Shown here in pieces: positions 37,421 through 49,613 of a stretch of DNA of 64,000 nt (position 1 is the stretch's first letter; each line of letters begins with the position of its first letter). Source of the stretch: Camarhynchus parvulus (lineage: Eukaryota > Chordata > Aves > Passeriformes > Thraupidae); the NCBI RefSeq assembly GCF_901933205.1, contig NC_044584.1, positions 15,045,001 through 15,109,000 on the forward strand, in the 5' to 3' direction. A program made the position numbers and the translations under genes. The notes under the pieces were generated by a model, which saw only the letters and a program-made list of their open reading frames with translations, was not told the origin of the DNA and made no database searches.

Positions 37421-40400
37421 TCTTCCCTTCAGGCAGCTATATGAGGTGCATATAAGAGCCATATCCTTCTGCAAAGACAACTGGGTGAAGGACATTCAGG
37501 TATTGTCCTGTTTTAAAATACCTCCCCATTGCACAACGAGTCTTGCCCAGCATTAATGCAAGACCCAGCTCTGTTAGGAAAGAGAGTTCTAGGCATCCCT
37601 CTGTCCTCCATCTCTTTAATCAAGACAAATAATAGTCAAAAATACCCTGTTTCTTAAAAAAACACCAAGCCCCTCACCTCCAACCCCACCTCACCTCACT
37701 TCTTTCTCTCTGCCCTCTGATTTCTATTTTCTAGATATATAATGATATACATTAGACTCATTCCACTGCAATAACACAGGACCCTAGATTTGGCTTTAAG
37801 CAGCACAACAGACACTAACCTGCTCTCTAAATAAGAGTTCCCTGCTGATTGTATCATATCAGTTAAAATAATAAATGCCTGATTCATTGTTTTCTGCCAT
37901 CCGGGCACACAGTTGTACATTTGTTTTAACATTCAATTATTAACAGGAGTGCTATTTGGAATGTCTCATATGCCTTATTTAAACATAAAATAATTATTAA
38001 TCTCCCCCAATAAAATACATGTACACTAATAAGCAGTCTGTGCCTTTCTTGAATCTTATTTTAAGAAGGATGTAGTTTGAAATAATTAAAAAGCAATACT
38101 TTTTAAGACTGCTATAGGTAAGAGCTCCATATCTGCACATATTTTACCCTGAATAGTTCTGTGCAAATCCAAGAAACTCCTCAACACTGGAGTTATGCTT
38201 TCCAAAAAGATGCATAAAATCATTCGACCATCTATGGGCAAAGACCTTTCAATTCATATGCTGCCAGTAACATTTTGCTACACATACTTCTGATTATTAT
38301 CCCGTTGGAAAGTATTACAAAATGAACAAACAAAATATAGAACACAATAATTAACATGCAGAGGAGGCAGAAAGAGAAAACACTGTTAATATGACTTTCT
38401 CTCTGCAAAGAGAATGAAGTAGAAATATTTATCTCAGCGCAGGATGGGTAAATGAATTAAAAAACCAACATATGGGTGAGGCTTCTACCTGTAGCAAATA
38501 GAAAGGTGAAGCCCCTGTGAAGGATGATGCAAGGGAAACAGAACTCACATCACAGATCTGTGCTAAGGAAACAGAATTTTATCTGCTTGTGCTCTAAGAT
38601 GGCCTTAAGAATTGAAAATGTATCTTGCAAACATGCTTTACTCGTTTTCTTGGCTATGCTAACATGCCAAACCACAAAGCGATGTGCATTGCCATAAGCT
38701 TGCATACCCATGATGTTACAGGGAGAACAAAGATAAATTAATTCAATTATTTCAGGGAAAGATATAAATTGTTCAATAATTAAGATAGCCCTGCTTTTAT
38801 TCTACCATTGTACCAAAGTTTAAGACAGAATTTTAAGAATCAAATTTAAAGCTTCATTTATCTTCAAAATTCACACATTTGAAGCCAAGCAATGCTATCA
38901 GCTCCTTTAAAGTGAGCAGCAGAGGTTCAGGGATATCAACTATTTGACCAAGAGCCTTACAGGAAAATTGAGTGCAGAAACCAGTCTCCAACACCTCAAA
39001 CTTACACCTGGACTTGACTGCCCTGCTCTACTGACTTCCTTTCGTCCTCCATGGCCAGAAAACTCCAGGGAACTTTCCAGGGAAGTGTTATGTGTGCTGC
39101 AATTGGACTCGGGCACCACAGACAGCAGGAACACTCCAAAAAACATCAAGGCTAAGGCAAGCTTCTTCTTGATGTGTATCCATACAAGCACACACACAGG
39201 TTCCTTCTAAATATACAGAATGCTCAAAACCAACATTGTTCCAATAGAATATTTTGCCAGCTGAGATACTTTCCAATTCAAAGTTATACCACACATTCCA
39301 CATACTCTTCCTCTCTGACAGAGCTGAATAAACATGATCCTGAAAAGCCAGTTCTTGTTTGAAAGCAATGTACAGATGGCTTAAGTGTGCAGTCTCAGAA
39401 ATTACCAAACTTAATAGTACCCCTGTCTTCATATATGCCAGACAAGAATAAGAAACATGTAACAAGTACTTTCTGTGCACAGGAATTGTTCTGTACATTA
39501 AAAAATCCATTTTTTTCTTCTATTTAGCTTCTGAGAGTGGGCATCTGTGCTGTACTGATGTCCCTTCTCAAGTGAGGCATTTCTCATTGGTATTTAGCTG
39601 GCCACACCTGCTCTTAACACTCATACAAGAGTACAATGAAAATGGGTCTAGATTTTCTCATTTACAATGTGCCTTCCTCAAAACTCATGAAAATTTCTGT
39701 TTTCCTTTCCAATCAGTGGCATCAACAATTTCGAGGATACTGCAACAACAGTTAAAATGAATATGCATAAAGCAATAACTGGTGAAAAGGATCTGAGATT
39801 TACCAAAAAAAAATTAAGGCAAAATTACAGTTAGCATCAAATTAAATACTAAATGTAGTGATGGTGCTTTAAGAATTGAGAAGGATTTTATCCCAGTAAA
39901 ACACACAAATCTAAAGTGTTATTTAAAAGCAGAGCTTAGTAATGACTGCAGTTACAAATGGTTAGGTTTTATGCTATATATTTGATTGAACCTGTGTTTA
40001 GTGAGGTATGGATCATTGTTTTTATATAAGTGGCAAACTTCACTTATATTTGGAGTTGCATCTCATTTTTAGGACTCAGATGTATTATACTACTGGTTTT
40101 CCACGTTACAAAAAGCTGTGCTAAACTTTGCACCTCTCAGCTTACACAGGAGGTGTGGGGTGAGCCCTGTGTTCAGGTGTATCTGGCACAATGTCACTGC
40201 ACACGGAGCTTTTCAAGCACACATTTCCATCATCAATAATGAAACTGTAACCTGTATTTCAATTCACTTTATACACTTCAACAAGCTCACTAAGGTCTAT
40301 CTGTTGGCAGTATGCAAAGCACATATTTTGAATTCCAGTTTGCAGAAATGCCAGACTGCAAGCCTCTTTCTAAGCCAGGCATTAAGCAGTGACCAGACAA

Positions 40401-41010
40401 AGTGGGTACAACTCTGCTGAGGGCACAAACCTCCTCATACTTTCACTGCCTGACTAGACAGATGCAGATTTAGATATCTGCCACTTAAGCAAGAGAAGGT
40501 ACAGAATTTTTTCCTGTGCTGTGAGTCAGGTTACACCAATTTCGAGCACCTCTGGAGCTTCCCCCAGTGGTGATTGCTCATCTGGAATACTCAGCAGCAG
40601 CAACAGCAAAGCAATTTCATTTCCTCCCCCCCCAATTCACGTGGGATCTGTCACCAAAAGCAATTCTGACAAGTGCTGGGGAGGAGCTGCAGGAGTCAGA
40701 GCCAGCAACTCTCACACGGCTTCATTACAGCCCCTGCTTAAATTCACACCCGGGACACCACTATGAGATGTTGCTCCTGAGGGAGAAACTGCATTCAGGG
40801 CATCTTTTTTCCAGGGACATTTCATCCACCCCTCCTCGAGAGCTTTAAAATAAAGTTTTCTTCAGAGGCACATCAAATCATACATCAGGGAGGCAAACTG
40901 GCTTTGCAGCCTTGCAGTAATCAACAGGAAGGCTCGATGGTGAGCACCATCTCTCATGTACTGATAAATTGGTTTCTCTCCTGTTTTCATTATGCGCTAC
41001 TGGAGTTATG
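37421..41010. other. Non-coding stretch, nothing specific
   Basis: The largest frame is 140 codons on the minus strand (39088-39510) with no recognisable domain. A short C-run lies near 40625-40633. No interspersed repeat was recognised. Confidence 0.5.
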
Positions 41011-41051
41011 TTCATTGAAGTTAATGGGAGTATTTCCATGGACTTTGGTGT
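41011..41051. repeat. Possible relic of an old amniote repeat
   Basis: The words TTCATTGAAGTTAATGGGAG and TTTCCATGGACTTT resemble a widespread, semi-palindromic old repeat of birds and reptiles in which a CATTGAAGTCAATGGGAG-like block is followed by its near complement. The copy is short and diverged, and the family name cannot be fixed from sequence alone. Confidence 0.35.
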
Positions 41052-43526
41052 GTAGTAGGTCATATAATAAGTTCCTCCATACGTTGTAGTCTGAGGGCCA
41101 GAGCGGCACTTACTCATTTTAAGCACTATTTTAAGATTTGATGGATGACTTAGTTCTGTTTTCCCAGTTTTCCAAGGACGCAAGGCAAAAACAAAGCTAA
41201 ATACAAAATACTTCATGGCATCCTCCTCTTTTTTCTTGGTTGGTTGTGCTGCTGTTGGGGGAAAAATGAGAATTTTGTACAGCCGATAAATCATTTTGTC
41301 ACCTTAATCTTTTATCGATCTCAATAAAAATTGCATTTTCTTTCTTAACAAAAATTCACCAAGAAGGACATCACATCCAGAGATGTGTATAATGTAGGAA
41401 GTTCTCATCATTTAACATTCTTATTTATGGGACAAGATATGGATTTTTGTGGAAAAATCTTCAACTGTTTTTGTAAGGTGATGCATCATATTTTTAAAGA
41501 TGTGCTTGACTAAAAGGCAGGTTGTTTACCAACTACACTAAGTAGTCATATATTATTGTGAGGTTTTATATAAAGAGATTATAAAAACACTTTTTCTGAA
41601 GCAGTAAATGGGAGGGAGTAGAGAGCTTTTCCCCACTAAGTCTGTCCTGTCACTTCAGGTTGGTAGATCACAGTCATTTCATCTTGTTTCAGATGATCAC
41701 ACTGGGAAATCTTCGGGAAAAACAAGTAAAGAAAGGAGAAGTGATTGCTAAGGGGGCCCTGCAGTTCCCCACGAGGATCAATGTGACACCACACTCCCAC
41801 TGAACGCACCAGAGACAGAAACAAAACACCTTGATCATATCCCATGCTGGCACTCTCTTTCTGGCCATCTCTGAGAATCCAAAACCCGTGCTGGAGCAGC
41901 AGTCTGAGCTCCCACCAGAAGCACTCCGCTAGAGCAGGATTTCCTGTCTCCAGCCCAGCACAGGATGGACTCTGGAACCCATGGAACCAGTAACTTTTGC
42001 ACAATCACACACCAAGCTCCTGACTACAGACATGAGCCCCACCAGTCTGACACACCACAGACGAACTGTAATTAATTCCAATTATTCTTCACCATAATTG
42101 TTTGAAGAATCTTCAGGCCCTTCTCCTTTCCACAGTCTGGCAGCACCTTTAATGAAGGCTTTAGAGCACCATAACTCTGTAACCAGGATTAATATGTGCT
42201 TGCACTAATTGCTTAATAAAGGTTTCACTATAGAGTAAGCTAAATGAGGGCCAGAATCTTTCCCATTTCATTTCATAACCTACAGGACTACACCCAAAAC
42301 TGGCTCCAAGAACTGACTTGCACAGTCTGCAATATATCCAGGCTGCCTTGCTGCCAAGGCAAAGCACAGGGAAAAGGCCTCTGCAGTCCATCCTTGCAAT
42401 GGAATTTAAAAATGCAGGCTGAAAAGTCGCCAGGACTCTTGGGCCTAAGATTTCTATCCATCAAATCAAGACAGAGTCTGCACCAAGAGTCCCCTCAGTC
42501 TCTTACAGAAGGAAATTGCGTGGTCAGATAAGCATGTCCTTAACATCAAAGATTCATTGCTCATAAAATTATCATCAGAACCATCTCTCACGTGAGACAA
42601 TCCATTCTGCACAGCAATAGCTACACCTTTGATTTCCTCCAATTATGGGTACGGGCTGGTTTGGGAGGGTTTCAAATCCAATATCTCCAACAGACCACAG
42701 CACTAGGCTTTCTCAGCATATACTGCTGCATAAAGGATATTTTTTTTCATTTTAATGTTAGTCCCTAAACCACTTTTGTATCATTGTCAGAAGATTAACC
42801 TTAAGCTGAAACAAGGACTATTTCTTTTTATCAGACTCTTGAAATTCTTCAAATATTCATCTAGATTTAGAGATGAAGATAGAAAATCCTCATGTTTTTT
42901 ATGTTCTGCTATTCAGTCTTTGCTTGTTCATAGTCTGGGCACATACTGTTTTAGACTTTAGAGAAAAAGAAAGTTCTACCACTGCCCACAATAAACCAGA
43001 AGGCACTTACTCCCTGCTCATTCCTGTAAGAAGTGAAGCTGAAGAAACACTTTCTCTGTTCTTTATTTGTTTTTCAGGGTCAGAAATTCAAGGCACATTG
43101 CACAGGCTTCTTATACCATGGCTAGAGGTCAAATCTCGTAATACATGACTTGTCAGTATCTTTTAGCACAATTGATAGGAGTGTGCTGCTGACTCTTGCA
43201 TTCCAGACTGAGAAGAAAATGTCCAGAGCAACCGAGGTTATATGATAGATTTCGTAAAATATCACCAAGTCTCAGCAAGAAAGATGGTGTTGGAGGCTAA
43301 GAGAAAGGGCTGCACATCAACCTTACAAAATGCCAGAGTTTTGATTGATGTTCAAAACCAGTCATTAACAGCAGTGACTCCTGCCAGCCACAAAAATCTC
43401 TACCTACTTTAGGAGGAACTCATATATGCAGCAGAAGAACTGATAGACAGATACCCCATCCTGACTCAAATTAAAAAGAAAAAAAAATTAATGCTTTATT
43501 ATAGTTTGTAAACATGTAGAAAACAA
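41052..43526. other. Non-coding stretch, nothing specific
   Basis: Short frames up to 138 codons occur on both strands (40878-41294 and 41636-42004, minus) with no recognisable product. No repeats were recognised beyond those listed. Confidence 0.5.
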
Positions 43527-43558
43527 AGGTGAAATTCTGGCCATCTTGGAGTAAATGG
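43527..43558. repeat. Weak match to the same old amniote repeat
   Basis: AGGTGAAATTCTGGCC followed by GAGTAAATGG resembles the GTGAAATCCTGGC part of the repeat seen near 45.4 kb. It is short and may be coincidence. Confidence 0.2.
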
Positions 43559-44808
43559 AGAAATTCTGTCTGCTTCTGTAGACACACAACTGTACAAAAT
43601 GCTGTATTTATGAGGGGACAGGAAGAGCCCAGAATGAGTCTATTTTTTCCTAAGTAAAAGGAACAGATATGTTCTCTGTTAATATGGAGGACTGGCTTCC
43701 AGTAACTTGCAACTGATCTACTCTCTGCTAAGGTAATGTACAGAGGTGTTTCCAGCAGAAAGGGAAGGCAAATGCAAACAGCAGATGTGGCAGCAGTCAG
43801 AGACAAGGACTGGGGAAGGAACCCAGGATTTAGTGCTGGGAAAAATGATAGCCATTGTTTCTTGTTTGGAACTCAGCTTCAATTAGCTAATGATAATAAA
43901 ATCTTTTTAGGATTCTGAAAGCTTACTAAGGACATATGAATACCCAAAAGCAGGTGTTCTTCCTTTAACTGCTCCATCTATTTCCCTAGCAATCAGTGGT
44001 GTAAATAAATCTTACACACACACACACCTTCAACAAAATCCTCCCCTCCCCTGCTTTTTTTCCAGTTCTGCTCAGGTTAGAGCACAAGGGAGGATGGTAA
44101 ATAATCATCAGGGAAAGGTGAAGCTACATACACATAATACCAAGCCGTTTTCTACAGAAAACAAAAAGGGTTTAGAAAACTATGAGGAAAACATTAAAAA
44201 AACTACACATGGTTATGGAGGATCAGGCTCTTCCCTTTACCCTACTGGAATCCTGGATTACCTTCACTTGCATGAGGACAGCAAAATATTAATTAATGGG
44301 AAAAAAGGGAAGATCAGTCAGCAGGGAATGCTCTTCAATGTACCCTGCTTAGTTTCAAAACAAATAATCTTTGGATATAAGACAAAGTCTACTATGACAT
44401 TTGATCACAGATTGGTATTAGCATTTCCTTTGTCTGCACACCTACAAATTCCTGGAGAAGTTAATTTTCATTTCTGCAACTTTCCTTTTACTATAATTCC
44501 CATTTAACACAACTTTTCAAGAAATTGCTTTTTCAGCCTTCCGTTATTTTTCAAGGACTCTAAATTTTCTTATAGATTATATTATCAAAGTGGTGTCACT
44601 TCCTATCAGCATGAACAGATGAATGTAAGATTTTACTTGATATAGCAACATTTTCTATTTAAAAATATTTTAAAAAATCCCATACACAGAAAGGAGACCA
44701 CCTTTCCATTATACATACTGTAGAAAAAGATTATAAATAAAAATATGTTTAAAAATCTATTTAGATTTGAAAAGCAAAGGCCTGCAGAACCCTTCCTAAT
44801 TTTACAAA
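43559..44808. other. Non-coding stretch with a short (AC)7
   Basis: A (AC)7 microsatellite lies at 44014-44027. The 137-codon plus frame at 44094-44507 shows no recognisable domain and is AT-rich throughout. Nothing else is supported. Confidence 0.5.
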
Positions 44809-44829
44809 AAAAGTTGTATTACAACTTTT
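44809..44829. repeat. 21-base palindrome, one-base centre
   Basis: AAAAGTTGTA at 44809-44818 is matched exactly by TACAACTTTT at 44820-44829 around a single T. It could extrude as a small cruciform. No known site matches it. Confidence 0.7.
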
Positions 44830-45382
44830 GTCATGTGACTCCAATGCAGTTTTCAACAAGTTAAATGTGAAATGGGAGCAATGGAAAACAGGGTGAAATC
44901 CTACAGCCAACTCAGCTCCCTGTCAAGCAGTCAACAAACTCACACTACATGGCAGAAAGTGTTACAACACCAAACTTAGGGAAATATCAAGGTCCAAAAA
45001 GCATCTGTTGTGCCACCTGATTATGGTGTACATCTACTAGCACCACTTTTACCAAAATGATGGGTACAAAGCTTGTGAAGAGCAATCCTTGGGTGGTTCT
45101 TTCTGCTCTGACAAAAATTATATCTCATAATCATTGCTTTATGATTGCCTTCCAACACAAGAAACGTACATATTTCAGAGCAAAGTTCTTGTGCTTAGGC
45201 AATTAGGAGGAGATACATATAATGCCTTTTTATAAGAACACAATTAAAGAGTAATCACACTTTTGTCGTGGCTGACAATTAGCAGCCCTCCTCCCCCAGA
45301 GACATAATAGAACTATGTCGTTATCATTACCAAAACCTTAAGCCCACTGAGGGAGTATTAGATCTATGCAGAAAAACAGGTT
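44830..45382. other. Non-coding spacer
   Basis: AT-rich sequence. Nothing recognised. Confidence 0.5.
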
Positions 45383-45434
45383 GGGAGAAATCCTGGCTCC
45401 ACTGAAAACAATGGCAAAACTCCCATTTTCCCAG
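45383..45434. repeat. Relic of an old amniote repeat
   Basis: GGAGAAATCCTGGCTCCACT, then GAAAACAATGGCAAAACTCC, then CATTTTCCCAG follows the layout of a widespread old bird and reptile repeat. In that repeat a GAAATCCTGGC block precedes a TCAATGGCAAAACTCCCATTG-like segment. This is the clearest of three possible copies in the window. Family assignment (CR1/L3-related or another relic) is not possible by eye. Confidence 0.45.
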
Positions 45435-45946
45435 CTCTAATTAGCTATGGTTAAATTACAGTGAACATAGAGTGAACTCTGCTAGAGCTGATGAAAGAAG
45501 AAAAGCAGATCTTAATAGTCAATGATCCCTCCTGAGTAGTGACTCCAAAGAAAGAAGTTCAGAGTACTTTTTTTGAGGCAGCCATCCTAAATCTTCCATT
45601 GTCTCCTCCTGGAAGCCTGTTGGCTTCAATCCCCTGATAAAAACAACAGAATCAAGGTAATGAGAGGGAACCAGTTATACAATCAGGTGGAACATCAACA
45701 TGTGCTCACAGCATTTTTGTTGCGTGCATTTTTAACCCTCTAGTGTGATGTATCTTGTATTACCCCCCTCCTTCACAAGCCAGGCACCCCAAAAGCAGAG
45801 CAGCCCTCTTCTGGTCTATCCTGACTGATAAAGGAAGTGGCAACAGGCTGGGTTAAAGGGGACGGTCCAGCTTGCTCCCGATTTCACCTTTCACCTGATA
45901 TTGCATGAAAAGCATTAGTCCACTGTTGGTGCACAGAAATGACCCC
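45435..45946. other. Non-coding spacer
   Basis: Nothing recognised on either strand. Confidence 0.5.
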
Positions 45947-45982
45947 ATACCAGCATCATAAATACCCTGGTAATGCTGGTAT
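45947..45982. repeat. Perfect inverted repeat, 10-bp arms
   Basis: ATACCAGCAT at 45947-45956 pairs exactly with ATGCTGGTAT at 45973-45982 across a 16-base loop. It is one of three good inverted repeats within 500 bases here. Confidence 0.7.
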
Positions 45983-46245
45983 TTAGCACTTCCTAGTAGG
46001 AAAACCAGGAAGTAAAATCAGAATACCATCATATTGTGTTGCCTATCTCCAGAAGAGGAAAAGACAAAGTTGTTGAGATATGCAGAGGAAACAAACAATA
46101 TTCACCTGAACAGGCGCTGTGGGAGAGCACCAGTTCATATGGAGGAACCAGAATGGAAACCAGCACTGGTTATCCCAATAGCAAAGAAGATGATCACTGC
46201 AAGAGCAGTGAGAGTTCTGACAACTTTCCTTCATGACATAACTCT

Positions 46246-46271
46246 CATTTAAAACTCTTCAGTTTTAAATG
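46246..46271. repeat. Perfect inverted repeat, 10-bp arms
   Basis: CATTTAAAAC at 46246-46255 pairs exactly with GTTTTAAATG at 46262-46271 across a 6-base loop. The left arm overlaps the end of a 72-codon chance frame; no function can be assigned. Confidence 0.7.
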
Positions 46272-46385
46272 GTTTTATTGAGTTTACATTTTTATAGTTA
46301 ATTTTCCACATCCTCATAACAGCAGACTCAGACCAGATGAGATGATTTTCATCTGTAACTGAGATTTCAGCTCCTTGTAGCCTGC

Positions 46386-46420
46386 AAAAAAAAGATGCTG
46401 TGTTCATCCATCTTTTTTTT
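46386..46420. repeat. Inverted repeat, 12-bp arms, A8/T8
   Basis: Eight A bases followed by GATG (46386-46397) pair exactly with CATC followed by eight T bases (46409-46420), with an 11-base loop. The T run continues to 46423. The arms are mostly homopolymer, so chance formation is easier than the arm length suggests. Confidence 0.65.
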
Positions 46421-48469
46421 TTTGATAGAGATACATGCTGAGAAGATTTGATTATTCATCTCTCTGTTTTTAAATACATCAGCTAGTTAGCATGGCCCAG
46501 TAGTCTATCCAGCTGCAAGTCTAAGAGGTTCTGGCACAGAAAGAGAAATAGATTGGGCCCAGCAGGACCTCCTAAAGACACTGCTGTCTTGTCTGTCCAT
46601 TGGCGACAAGAGTGACCTGGTCACAAGGCTCAGTCTGCACATACAGCACCATAACAAACTGACAAATGCCATTTTGTGGAGGTGTGTGAAGCCCAGTCCT
46701 CAAATATTCTGTTCTGTGTTGGCCAAGCAGATTTGGACGGTGGCCAAAAGACGAGAGGCGCAAATTTTGGCGAGAAGCCAGAAGACAAGAGGCAATTGAC
46801 CCAGCACTTTTCTGTTCTTTCCTGGGAATTGCAGAGCTACAACAGGCCACAATTGCTTACAAATGTTAGGATTGTTTTCTCTACCTGTGCATTGTGTAAA
46901 GAGACTAATGTGCTTTGACCTGCAATTTGCAAAGGGGTTACAACTACCATGGGAGAAGCAAGGCGCAGTGCACAGGTTCAGAAGTGTTCAGGTGGAAGAA
47001 ATGGAAACAGCTGAGTTATACTGCTGCCTGCAAGGGATGTGATGCTCCTAAATCTTTCCTTGTACACAGACCCAAACAAGGCTAGCAGTATAAGAAAAAT
47101 CTTGGACTGATTAATGCACAGCCTCACGCAAAAACCCTCAGAGCACCTGGCCTCTGCTTCCAAACGGGGCTGAGTTTGTGGGACACCCCAAGGCTTTTGA
47201 GTTTTCTCTGAGCAAGTCCTTTTCTTGAGCTGTGCCACGAATGGACTTGGGAAAAAGGGGTGCCCAAACTCCCTGCTCTGAAAACAGGAATTTGGGTGGG
47301 CTGCACCACCCGGCATTGGGCACACAGGCAGCTCACACTGTTGGTAAAAGGGGCAGAGAACACTAAATCAGTGTAAGGAGCCCTGCAGCTGCACAGACAA
47401 AATGCTGGCCCCAGCTATTTACCTTCAGGGACTTTTATTAATTTCATTCTGCCCTCAGCTGTGTCAATATGCGGGTGCAGCTCCATTGCCACTGGTCCCA
47501 GCACTGTGCTCTGGAACAGGTGTCAGGAAGCAGCATTTGGGATGCCACCTTCAGCTGGGGAAGGGCTCACACACACAGAGTGCAGGGCAAGGATGTCTCA
47601 CACAGAGTTAACAGCAAGCACAAGGCTTTCTCAAACCATTTGATTTTGTTGCCCTTTTATAAAATGCAAATTAAAAAAATTATGAAACAGTAGGCAATAA
47701 AACCTGAATTTTTAATACCAAGCAATCACTGAACCTTTGCACGTGAGTTTGAAGGACTAAATAATCCCATTCTTTCTCACAGCACAGACCCAGGAGAATT
47801 TCTTTTTCTATATTGCTTTTATAACAGCTATCTATCTTAGTCTGGTCTTGTTGATATATTTTAAGGCTTTTAATTTGGAGGCTGTTATTTGCTCAGATGT
47901 TATCTTCAGCATATTAAGTACAGTAAGCTTCCACCAAGTCATACACTGGGTGTTTGAGCTGGGGCAGAATTTCTGACTTAAATACCCGTGTACAACGGCA
48001 GAATAAATAAATAAAGAACACCTTCAAGGCCTCCAAGCACCTAGTAACAAAATCACTCTAACCTTACAATAATGCTCTGCTTACAGTCCTCCCAAAATGC
48101 AAGTCATTTGCTGGATCCCAAATGATATTTGGTTGATGGATTGCTGGTGATTTCTACATCAGAGCACCTTGGAGCCCTAGTGCTAAACCCCTGACAGCGT
48201 TAGCATAAAAGATTTACATTTATGTTATGAGGGCCACACAAGAATAATAATTTTAAAACACATTGCCTTGGCTGCTGATGCACCATGGGAAATCTAAGAG
48301 CAGCAGGCAGCATTCCTGGGCTGTAATTACAAAATGGCAGCACGGGAGAGGCTTTGGAGACAAGGAACCAGAGACTGCAGCCATCTGCATGCCTTGGCGA
48401 ATTGAAATTACAGTAATATATGAAGACATTACCTGAAAAGCCCAGCACCATTTAAATGATTTACTATTA
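46421..48469. other. Non-coding stretch, nothing specific
   Basis: Overlapping frames up to 115 codons occur on both strands at 46.6-47.7 kb with no recognisable product. No repeat families were recognised. Confidence 0.5.
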
Positions 48470-48740
48470 CGCCCCAGCAAGCTTTAATTTAAGGATAAAG
48501 TCATTCAGCAAGCTAATCTGATATAGGAAGCATTATTTCACACAGTTAAGTTAATTTACACTAGCTGATTGTTGTTGTTGCAGTTGGCATTATTATCTGC
48601 ACAAACAGCCGATCGGCCCTGACAGAAGCAATATACTGTTTAATACAGTGTCTTAATTCAGCAGGCCAGCTATCTGTGATAAAGGTTTGTTTATAAGCAA
48701 TAATGGGGAGGAAAGTCATTTTGAGGCTAAGCTGATAACA
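48470..48740. promoter_or_regulatory. Candidate conserved regulatory element
   Basis: The sequence is well mixed with many short transcription-factor-like words: TTAATTT, GATTGTTGTTG, TTATCTG (GATA-like reversed), TGATAAAG and TTTGTTTATAAGC (forkhead-like). It also has a 10-base perfect palindrome GCCGATCGGC with two CpGs at 48608-48617. CpG retention inside an AT-rich region suggests constraint. The minus-strand 173-codon frame (48561-49082) overlaps this block but shows no protein domain. Comparative alignment would decide. Confidence 0.35.
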
Positions 48741-49301
48741 CTGATGAGAACTATGTGGGGGTTTTTCTGGTAAGAAAACAAGCAGGAACCATCTACTCAT
48801 TTGTCCACCTGTCTCATAACGGGAACATCCCGACAGATTTCTCTTACATGGGTTTTGCTTTCCCACCCTAACTGCAGAGTGTGGATCTTTGGCAGTGTTT
48901 TCTGCATATATTTCCTTTGACAAGCAGCCATCACCATCCCAGCACTGTGTGATCACCACCACAGCTCCTCTTCCCCAGTGAAATCCAGGCTTCGGGGAGA
49001 CCTCCACAGCTAAACCCTGCGATGTGAGCTGGCTGTAAACCTCCCAATGCATCTCAGAAAAGGCAAAACACACATGACACACTGCACAGTTTGGGCTGGC
49101 TTACCTCCAACAGCTAATGGTGAGAGGAACTGTGATACAAGTAGCTGAATAAGACAATTCTATGTTACAAAAAAATCTGATGGAAAGGGATGCCAGGGAG
49201 GCAGAGACAGCCGGTGCCTGGGCCAGGATGGCTTTGTGCCTCCTTTTGAGCAGGGCTTAGATCAGGTTGGCCTGATCCTCACAGGTATTTGTAAGCACGT
49301 T
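48741..49301. other. Spacer up to the solo LTR
   Basis: Holds most of the longest open frame in the window (48561-49082, minus, 173 codons), for which no domain, signal peptide or family is recognisable. Taken as a chance frame. The six bases CACGTT at 49296-49301 adjoin the LTR and form the left half of a probable target-site duplication. Confidence 0.45.
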
Positions 49302-49419
49302 TGTCACAGACATTTCTTTTATGAAAAATCCTCTCTTAAGATTTTCCTGCTGAAGCTGAGAAGTTCAGCAACCAGACATAAACAATAGGTTATCTGCTTC
49401 TGTGGAATGCAACAAGTCA

Positions 49420-49470
49420 GTTCTGGATTAGCCCAGATTGAGTGTTTAGAAATAATAGCCAATCCAGAAC
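49420..49470. repeat. Inverted repeat in the LTR, 10-bp arms
   Basis: GTTCTGGATT at 49420-49429 is matched exactly by AATCCAGAAC at 49461-49470, with a 31-base spacer. The right arm overlaps the LTR CCAAT box. Confidence 0.75.
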
Positions 49471-49473
49471 TGA

Positions 49474-49500
49474 GCTCTCTCGGACACAGTCCGAGAGAGC
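49474..49500. repeat. Perfect hairpin in the LTR, 11-bp arms
   Basis: GCTCTCTCGGA at 49474-49484 pairs exactly with TCCGAGAGAGC at 49490-49500 around the loop CACAG. It lies upstream of the TATA-like stretch, so it is probably in U3 and works, if at all, at the DNA level. Confidence 0.85.
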
Positions 49501-49607
49501 AAAGTTTGTTGATCATTCTTTACTTTCTATTCTTAAGTAGTTAGCAGCTTCTAGAAACTCTCCTTTTTCTTTTTAGTATAGTATAATATATATATATATC
49601 ATAACAT

Positions 49608-49613
49608 AATAAA
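49608..49613 (+). promoter_or_regulatory. LTR polyadenylation signal AATAAA
   Basis: A canonical AATAAA within the LTR, shortly after the TATA-like stretch, in the position expected for the R region of a retroviral LTR. It could still end transcripts that read through this locus. Confidence 0.6.

Noticed and set aside
39088..39510. 140-codon minus-strand frame as a gene
   Set aside because: No recognisable domain, and opposed by plus-strand frames.
48561..49082. 173-codon minus-strand frame as a protein-coding gene
   Set aside because: No domain, no signal peptide, no coding-like compositional change at its ends, and no splice or promoter context. A frame of this length is plausible by chance in 64 kb.
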